A stretch of 64,000 bases of DNA from Gerris lacustris (lineage: Eukaryota; Arthropoda; Insecta; Hemiptera; Gerridae), in the NCBI GenBank assembly GCA_951217055.1, contig OX578279.1, positions 28,794,173-28,858,172 of the forward strand. Reading direction: 5' to 3'. Shown one piece after another: positions 56,173 to 64,000 of this stretch. Every line of letters begins with the position of its first letter. Within the stretch, counting starts at the first letter, position 1. The notes beneath the pieces were generated by a model that was given only the letters and a program-made list of their open reading frames with translations, did no database searches and was not told where the DNA came from. The translations under genes were made by a program, and so were the position numbers.

Positions 56173-59086
56173 TAATTCATTACACATGTAAAACACACTT
56201 CGTGGTGTGCTAATAACCTATATTATTATCTAAAGGCATGAAAATTTCTCCATTTATTTAATTAAGATTTTAGTACCTAATCTCAAAATCTACTGTTGTA
56301 TGCATTTTAAAAACAAGAAATTAGTTGCTTTTGGTCTTTTTAGTGTCCTAGGACTTCAATATGGTTTCCAATAAAAATCATATTAAAAATAAATAAATGT
56401 AATTTCTAGGTATGGGAACCCATTTTATTTTATCTTCGCAGAAACATTTAATGAGTTTCAAGAATTTATTTTTGTCGAATTGATTAAAGTAGATGGCTCT
56501 CAGCTAAAAAGGACTCTTGTAATAGTCCTTAGATGAGTATCTTAAACAAGCAAAGTTGTTATAATAGGTGGGCTAAATATTTATGTAATAATCATATAAA
56601 TAGTAATAACTTTTAACTAAGCGTCTAGATAATCGGTTATTTTTCAGTATTGTGTAACGGGTAACTAAAGTAGTAATCAGTAAGTAAAAAGGGGTTTATA
56701 TTTAGCACACAGATATTGTTGATTGTCCTTAAGGATTTAAAGAACTTTTAGATACTAAGTACTAAGAAGATTCTTCATATCCTACAATAATGGTTCGCCT
56801 TAAGGACAATTGTTTTGTATAACATGATGACTTTAATTTTGTAATTCTCTACTTGAGATTAAATCATGCACTTAATTACTTGCATTTGATATTTTACTCA
56901 CATTTAATAAAAATACGGAAAATATGCTTTCTTATTTGTTTATATAGAACAAATACACCTCTACTGATAAATTTTATTGAACTATTATACCAAAATATTG
57001 AAATTTGTTTCCATAATTTTTAATAAAATGCGTGATTGTTGAGCTATACAATATATCCTAGTAATTTTGATACATTTATTAATGTTAAGATAAACAGTCC
57101 AAAGGTTCCATTGATATCCGTGCATTGTAGACTTAGCAATAGTGTAATATTGAATTCGATATTACAAGATCGAGTAAGAAGAAAAATAAATAAATAGTAT
57201 TTCACGGCAGTGTTCAGAAAAGTTAAGGAATTTTGCGGTCAAAGTACAAACTCTTTACCTCTAATTCTGCCTAATATTTTTAAAGATTTTTTAATGACTA
57301 CAATTTCATTATGACTATTATTTAGCTTTTATTACTTTTCTTGCTTAAACTTTATTATGCATGCTAAAATAAAGAGATAGCAAAGCAACACATTATCATT
57401 ATAAAAAAAAAACCTATATATATATATAATGAATGATTTATGTATGATTAATTTAGAATGAAAAACATTTTTGTTAAAATCAGGTGTGTAAATGAAAATT
57501 ATTATTTTCCTTAGTAAAAATAATGTATTTTTGTATTATCTCTGGTGAAAATATACTTTTATTTACACATTTGACAAACCTGGCACCTATCTCATTAATA
57601 TTGCTTTTGCTTAATGGAATATTAAAATCTATATATAAAATGCAAATTGTTAAAATAAACCATCCTGCTTTTATCGCTGTGTATATTTACTGGGTGTTTT
57701 GAAAGGTTCTGTTACAATCGGGTAATGTCCGCCATTTCAAGTTTTATTATTCGACAATTCTGTCCCAAAAACGCTCTAAACAGGAAAAAAAAGAACCACA
57801 GCGGAAGTTACGTCGTGCCCACAATGGTTTCACATAAAAATAAATATACATTCTTAAAAGGGAATAAAACGGTTGTATTGTGTAAGAGGTTTGGGGGGTA
57901 TTATTTACTCCTTCCCTTTTTCCTACGCCCCATGACCCTATGGAAAAATGTTACTTTGTTACAGAAGGTAGACGCTTCATTATTCCGGGGGCTTTTTCCG
58001 CACTCGAGTTAGCCTTAACTCTAGGAGGCTCCCTGCCCTCTGAAATCATTAAAATTTCATCTCAAGTTGAAGGCATTCTTTCTCCCCCATCTCTACCTTG
58101 TAGTCTCCTGTCTGTTCCAACTTCTAGTTTCGTAGATAGAGAAGCGAGAGAGAAAAAAAAATCCTCTCTGTGCAAGGTTAAAACTGAATCTTTTTCCCTC
58201 TTGGTTCACTGCTTCACTCTACACCTACGTTACTTTCCTTTTACTCCTAAGTTACATTTTTTTGTTGCTCTTTTGAATATATTATGAAACCTTGTAGTAG
58301 CATTTTTTTTTGTCTGAGACTGTAACACGTATTTTTGGGCAAAAGTTATACGAGTTTTTAGCTGAAATTTGCTAAACAGCATGTTTGTCTTTCAGTTGTT
58401 ATTTTATATTGAACTTTTTCTACACTACACCCTTCGCAGTCTCAGTACTGCCGCAGTAGTGTGAGTTGTTAACTGTATACTTTACTTTCACAATTACAAA
58501 AAAAATACACAAGAAGTATTTTAGATTGTACATTATCTGTTTTAATCAATTTGTTTTTGTTTTTTTAATTTTTATAATTTAATACACATATTTATTCTAA
58601 TAGTAATACTATTTTTTGTATTTAAAGTTTATAACGTTTAGTACATTCTGTTGTAACAAAAATCATGATTGCATAAATTAAAAGAACACATTATATAATA
58701 TAAATATAATGAAATTATAACTGATATTCATCAAAAAGGAACAAGTGGATTATTTATTAAGGTTGATAAATCAAATCTTACTTTTAATTTTAATAGAATG
58801 TCTGAAAGAGAAGATCCTTTGAAAACCGAAATACACTGACAATCCACTTGCCCATGAAGGTGCGTAGTGCAAGTGTTTAATGGTCAAAGTGTAAATGGAC
58901 ACGTCAGATAATTAGAGCGGATAAGAGGATAAGGATTAGCGGATAAGGATTAGAGCGGTGTCAAGTGATAAGTGCGATTGAATAGAACTGAGGTCTATTT
59001 TTAATTAACTTTACATGTTCAGCAGAGTCCACAAAAGTCAGCATATAATTCTTGAAACATTTTACTGCTAGTTCCACATTGAAATT
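56173..59086. other. Non-coding DNA
   Basis: No recognised gene. At about 57720-58290 GC rises and two overlapping frames (95 and 115 codons) exist, but neither shows a domain. Near 58918-58957 AGCGGATAAGGATT-type units repeat in tandem about three times. Confidence 0.45.
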
Positions 59087-59353
59087 CAGGAGTGGATGAA
59101 GTAACGTCCGGCACGGGAGAACATACCAACCGGCGTCATAATATTATCTAATCTTGCAGAAGGAGTTTGTTTTTATGACCCATCTATTGGTGTCTGAAAC
59201 TTCGCTTACACTTTTTTAAAGAATTGAAAATTGTGCTATTGTATCTGATACAATGCATATTGATGTGAGAAAGATTTGTTCGACTTGTCGGCTTGGCGGC
59301 GCTTCGGGAAATTTTCCGTCTTCCCGGTGCCCCCATCCGTCCCTGTTGAGATC
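59079..59353. mobile_element. Short hAT-like MITE (relative of 18735-19256)
   Basis: Element proper 59087-59345. The right end (complement CAGGGACGGATGGGGGCACC, then GGGAAGACGG and AAATTTCCCGAAG) matches the left end of 18735-19256. The left part shares GTCCGGCACGG and CCAACCGGCGTCATAATAT with that element's right part. The flanks TTGAAATT and TTGAGATC match at 6 of 8 bases, an aged 8-bp duplication. No coding. Confidence 0.65.
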
Positions 59354-59519
59354 ATCTGCTTATCTTATTTTGTTTCAAAATTCTCTTTGGTCTATTAATT
59401 TTCATCAACAACTTGTTTTTTATGTCTGATAAAATGACTGAAACAATTTATTTGATTATTTCTCGATATAAGCACTGTTTATTGTCTTTTTTTATGAAAT
59501 CAGCGATAAAAAAATTCAA
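59346..59519. other. AT-rich non-coding DNA
   Basis: Nothing recognised. Confidence 0.5.
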
Positions 59520-59812
59520 ATGCAACAACTCATTATGAAAGAGGTGTAGCTCAATAACCAAACAACGTCTTCACACAAAAAAATTGTAATAAACAATTCA
59601 CCGGTTTCGGCTGTTCTAAAGCAGCCTTCTTCAGATCTAGAGATTACTGGATTGACGTTCAAGTGACTTGGCTGCTTTAGAACACCCGAATAGATTATCT
59701 GAAAAAGGCTGCTTTAGAACAGTCGAAACCGGTTAATAGTTTATTACAATTTTTTTGTGGGAAGACGTTGTTTATGGTTATTGAGCTACACCTCTTTCAT
59801 GATCATTCGCTA
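59520..59812. mobile_element. PLE-terminus-like inverted repeat, second type
   Basis: Arms of about 115 bp (59520-59640 and 59693-59810) are inverted copies around about 50 bases that include a third partial copy. Read outward, each arm has the order CTGAAGA-hairpin(GGCTG...CAGCC)-GAAACCGG, then TTATTACAATTTTTTTGTG and GAAGACGTTGTTT. This again is the core-hairpin-GAAA order seen in the PLE at 9.6 kb. No coding. Assignment to PLE termini is inference. Confidence 0.5.
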
Positions 59813-61241
59813 TTTATTTTCGCACATTGAAGAAAAACACAGGCGAGGATCTTAAAAATGCAACATTACAATACACAGTCATGAACGTGCTAAACACTGT
59901 ATACATGTTTGGTTATTCTTCTAAGCACTTAACACTTACTAATCAAAGATTAAATCAGCCTTTAAAGCCGAAGCCGATGTGAAGATATATTCGCATTATC
60001 GTTACATTAACTCTTTATAAGATTGAATGCTTATACTAAGCTACTTTTGTCAGAACTATGTGGGTTATAATTTTTATAATTTAGAACTATTGTGATGAAT
60101 TGATGAATTAAAGTTTACTTTTAATTAGTATAAAAAAGGTATAATCCTAACTTATATGTTTAGACTGTGTTAGTCTGTATGATTATAATTAAGTTTCTCA
60201 ATAAACAGAAGAAACTGTTTGTAGTATATTTGATTAATTTTTTTTTAAATTGTCCCTCTTTAATTTTTTTTTTATGGAAGCATTTTTAAACTAATATATG
60301 TTAGTTTAGAACTACATCAATGTGTTACAATAAACTTTACAAACGATGTAACTTTTAACTATTAAAGTTGTGTTGAAAATGGCTAGCAAGAGCAGTTTGT
60401 ACCATCTAGTCACACTGTTGGAATATTTTCAACTGAATGTCTGCTAGAAAATAGAGCTAGGGAGAACAGTTAAAAGGTTTCGTGCTAACGACTAGCCAGT
60501 TCCTTTTCTTTTCTGTATAATTTTATATTGATTAGTTAAATCTCAAACATCTACAACTATTTTATAGCATCATCAACATTCATATGACTTTGTTTTATTC
60601 TCTGCTTATTTCTTAGTAACATGTATTCCTAAAGTTAAAGTGTCAAATTTCACCAAACACTTTATTTTTTCTGGTAGAATGTGCCTATTTTAGAACAGAT
60701 TTTGTTCCTTCTTAAGAGATTAGATTTTGTCCTATAATAACTCAATTATAGATATATGAAGGGAATTTACTTAAATATAGAAAATTACTTCATAGCTAAA
60801 AACAATAGCAGTTGCACTAGGGTGGAAGGCTTTTATCCAGTATAAACAGAAGTTTAAATCAAACGTTAAAAATTAATCTAAGAAATAGCTTTGGATAATA
60901 TGTTTTCTCTTTTGTGATTTCGTACACGGGGTGGAAATGTGGGACTTAACTGGAAGAAGTGCAGGTAAATCTGAGATATACGGTGCTGTGAGGGGAAGAG
61001 GTTAGAAAAGTGTGCAGACCTTACTGGAATGTATTATTTTGACAAAGAGGTATCAACTCTCCTATGTACAAATCATACATATATAATCATTCAAATGGAT
61101 AAATCGTACAAATGTACTATTTGACAAAGGTATATAATCTTTTAAGTGTACAAATAAAGCGAAATAGTGCCGCCAAGCGATTCTCGACCGCACCGTTTAG
61201 CCGATGTGCTTGTTGAGGAAGAGGGATAAGATTTTGAGTTA
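59813..61241. other. AT-rich non-coding DNA
   Basis: Nothing supported. Confidence 0.5.
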
Positions 61242-61521
61242 GGAGTGATAAGGAGAGACAAGACGAGAAATACTTGGTTAAGGAAAGAAACGGGATTTAA
61301 AGATATTTGGGAAGGTTGTACAAAAAAGAAAATGGAGCTGGACAGTGCTCATCGCGATAAGCTCAAATAAAGACAAAACCCAGGATTTGGTGGTACCCAA
61401 GGACACTGAAGAAATCGCTAGGCGATTGCAAAGATGGGACAAGGAAATGAAAAGATCAATAGGGCAACGAATTACGGACGTTTACCAAGATGATTGGTTC
61501 TATCAAATTGATCATTTATAA
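61242..61521 (+). pseudogene. LINE reverse transcriptase C-terminal relic
   Basis: One frame reads VIRRDKTRNTWLRKETGFKD, then IWEGCTKKK. A +1 shift near the KWSW motif continues as KWSWTVLIAISSN, LVVPKDTEEIARRLQRWD, then ITDVYQDDWFYQI. The KW-W-hI and RRLQRWD motifs follow the LINE RT C-terminus pattern (KWxWAGHIAR ... RRWxDD) found intact at 46293-46814. It is heavily diverged and shifted, so not functional. Confidence 0.5.
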
Positions 61522-63229
61522 CTTTAGCTATGTAACAGAACCAGTAAAAAACACTTCTGCTTTTACCGCGATTGTGTTACCTAAATAGGTATAAATATAA
61601 CCTAAAATGGCAGTTTTATATGCAAATATTTATTAAAAAGAAGAAAAAGTATTGTGCAATTTTTAACATAGATTGTAATAAATCGATTTAAGAGTCCTCA
61701 TATGAACGAATATATGTTAGGATGAAAAGAATAACAAATCCGTAGAATTTAAATTTGTTATTTTGGATCTATGTAAACGAATATAGAGATGGTTTCTCGT
61801 GAAATGCTCTTGACTTAATATTAATGGTTAAAGTCAAACCTTACTTTAAAACTCATTCTCTGGTAATCCGACATTCGAATTTATTCACAGTATATTCCAC
61901 TTGCCTCCCAGTTTCCCAGTATAATAACTCTACCCTCCATTTATCCATTTTATTTAGACAAAGATTTACTATGTTTTCAAGTTATGCTCATTTTACTGCT
62001 TATCATCCTTGGTGTCAGAAAACTCGAATAAATAATCTTTAGTGTTTTGTTTTTATAAGTTTGTATATAAGTTCTATTTTGTATGCAAGAAATTATTGTT
62101 TAGACTTACGTGTTTAGAAAAATTACTTTAATTACATAAGGTAAATGGCCAGTAAAGTTTTTGTTTCCGATTAACACCTTGCTTTAAACATGATGAAATA
62201 TATTAAGCTAGCATGCTTAATTCTTTGTTGAATTCGTGTGCAATCAGAATTTTAAGTTTACCTTTACTGCGATCATTAGGAATGTAAAACATTCTTTTAA
62301 ACAAACATTTACCTAATGCTGTGAAACATTTTATATTCTCTTTTTTATAGTAAACTATGCAGCCCACTTTTTTTTAATTATTTAATAAAATGAGATAAAG
62401 TGAGTGCGTTCTCTCACTATATTATTTAAATACAAGTTAAACAACTAATCTAATATAAATAAATAATTAAAAATATGAGGATTGTCTTATCAGTCTGGAA
62501 TATGAGATGAGGGGCGCCTCATTAGAAACCGTTCCCGTCCCTTCTTATCTTTAAACAACGAAATATTAAAGCGTTAAATAACTCTTATATGACTCTTTAT
62601 TAACTGACTAAACTCTGGAACTCACGGCTCTCTCAGTATGGAACTGATAAAACATTGTGTAAATTTATCATTATATACTCTGTTCAAATATTCGTTACAA
62701 CTCAACAACCACTATTCAACAATATCATTAAGTTTTTTGTTTATTTCTCTCTTGAAATGTTAAATAATTCTCTGATTTTTAAAATTATTATTTTTTTGAT
62801 TAAATAAAAAGTCTCTAAGCACCTCAGACAGTAAAAATTTAAGTCACGAAACCAATTAATATATTTAAACAAAAATTATTAGTAACATTACTTGTTTATC
62901 GTATTTAACTTAAAGGCTTTAAGGTCACCTTTTATGATTTGGTAAATTTAGCATCTAGCATTTGATTTTTGATTATTTAGGAGAAACCTATTGTTGTCTT
63001 TTTTTTGGAATTTATAAAATGAAACTGCCAAGATTTGTCATTGTTTGATTGCGTTTCGAGAAAATTTACTTGATGGACACAGATGTGAAACTTTCTTAGA
63101 ATAAATAGGGTGATAAAAAAATTAAAAAATAAACGTTTTATAGATAACATTTTTGAACCAACTTAATAAATGGTCGATTTTTTTTGTACAAAATACTCGT
63201 TTAGAACTTTGGGGATACACCAATAGTTC
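61522..63229. other. AT-rich non-coding DNA
   Basis: No gene or element recognised. Confidence 0.5.
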
Positions 63230-63480
63230 CAATTCCTATATAGTATCCAAATCCTCCAATCTAAAATCCTAAGGTGAATAACCAACGCTGCTTCCTATGT
63301 TTCCAACCTTATCCTCCACAGAGTCCCATGGGGAGGATTAAGTCCCATTTATCCGTGACTTAGCCACCTTCCGATACAAATCCTTCCATAACTCTATATC
63401 CCACCATCCCAATCCTTAAGTCCGAAACCTATCCTCCCCATTAATTCTACGAAATCCTCCTCGACGCCTAAAAGCATTGG
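63230..63480 (-). repeat. GC-raised segment with repeated GGAGGAT
   Basis: On the minus strand GGAGGAT occurs five times at irregular spacing, in a segment clearly richer in G than its flanks. No long open frame. Probably part of an unidentified repeat. Confidence 0.4.
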
Positions 63481-64000
63481 CCGCAAGTCTTATTAAACAA
63501 TTAATATGTAAAAGAAATTAAATTCATTAAATATATTGAATACTGGCGATGGATAATTTCTCATCTCATGTCATCACAAGCCATTTTAATCATTCTTTGC
63601 ACATCTGTATTACTTATAACATGCAATATTCTAGTAAATGAAAAATTAAAAAAAACAACACTTTTTTTAAGAAATTATATAAAGATATTGCGTTCAAAAA
63701 CACCCTACTGTTTACTTAGACCAAACCATAGTTATACTCAAATTTAAGTTTCCGGCCAAAACTTTCATTCGTGTTCAGAGACCTTTGAATAGAATCTAGT
63801 CAAGTCCCCGGTCCAATTCTCAATATTATCTGAGAATCTCTAAAATCTTTTTTAGTTTAAAGCTTTTTTAAAATTGAATGATTATTTAAATTATTTTTAA
63901 AAGCTGAAGATTCATTCTTTTTTTTACTTACTTGAATTTATTTTTTCTTTAAATGTAATCTTTGTTATTATATATTTTAAAATATTCATTTTCGATAATA
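63481..64000. other. AT-rich non-coding DNA
   Basis: Nothing recognised up to the window end. Confidence 0.5.

Noticed and set aside
57725..58287. Overlapping 95- and 115-codon + strand frames
   Set aside because: No domain, no clear start context and no family resemblance.

Overview
This window reads as intergenic or intronic DNA from a transposon-rich animal genome, most likely an arthropod and probably an insect. The base composition is strongly AT-rich by eye, there are no operons, and no complete host protein gene can be supported. The recognisable coding regions all belong to eukaryotic mobile elements: a Penelope-like element (PLE), a BEL/Pao LTR retrotransposon and several RTE-like LINE tails. 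The arthropod assignment is inferred from this mixture and is not proven.

Layout. Positions 1-5400 hold AT-rich DNA, a possible host terminal exon on the minus strand (1234-1443), a 3' Helitron copy (2287-3335), a long TTAA-flanked palindrome (3340-3688) and a second doubtful exon-like stretch near 5.2 kb. A LINE tail lies at about 6.6 kb. The PLE occupies 9558-12494, with an 11-bp target duplication, reverse transcriptase plus GIY-YIG endonuclease, and a hammerhead-like RNA motif in its 3' part. A hAT-like non-autonomous element with a perfect 8-bp duplication fills 12879-14716. From 15 to 43 kb there are dispersed repeats (two families, here called RepA and RepB), hAT-like MITEs, a 540-bp fold-back element, tandem repeats and a second, apparently full-length Helitron (37082-38731) made of tandem units.

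From 43 to 54.6 kb insertions are dense: a PLE-terminus-like inverted repeat, a Harbinger-like MITE (44408-45084), an RTE-like LINE (45997-47014) abutting a BEL/Pao element (47015-52195), a TA-flanked element with a nested MITE (52542-54249) and another MITE (54274-54537). The last 10 kb hold microsatellites, RepA, a small hAT MITE, a second PLE-like inverted repeat and a LINE relic.

The most interesting object is the BEL/Pao element. Its two 215-bp LTRs look identical and are flanked by a perfect 5-bp duplication (CCGTT), so the insertion is young, yet the integrase-core segment of pol sits on the opposite strand from gag, protease, RT and RNase H, and sequence is missing on both sides. A second theme is a recurring CTGA(T/A)GA-hairpin-GAAA motif at three PLE-type sites. 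A third is the repeated occurrence of long poly(G)/poly(C) tracts in otherwise AT-rich DNA.
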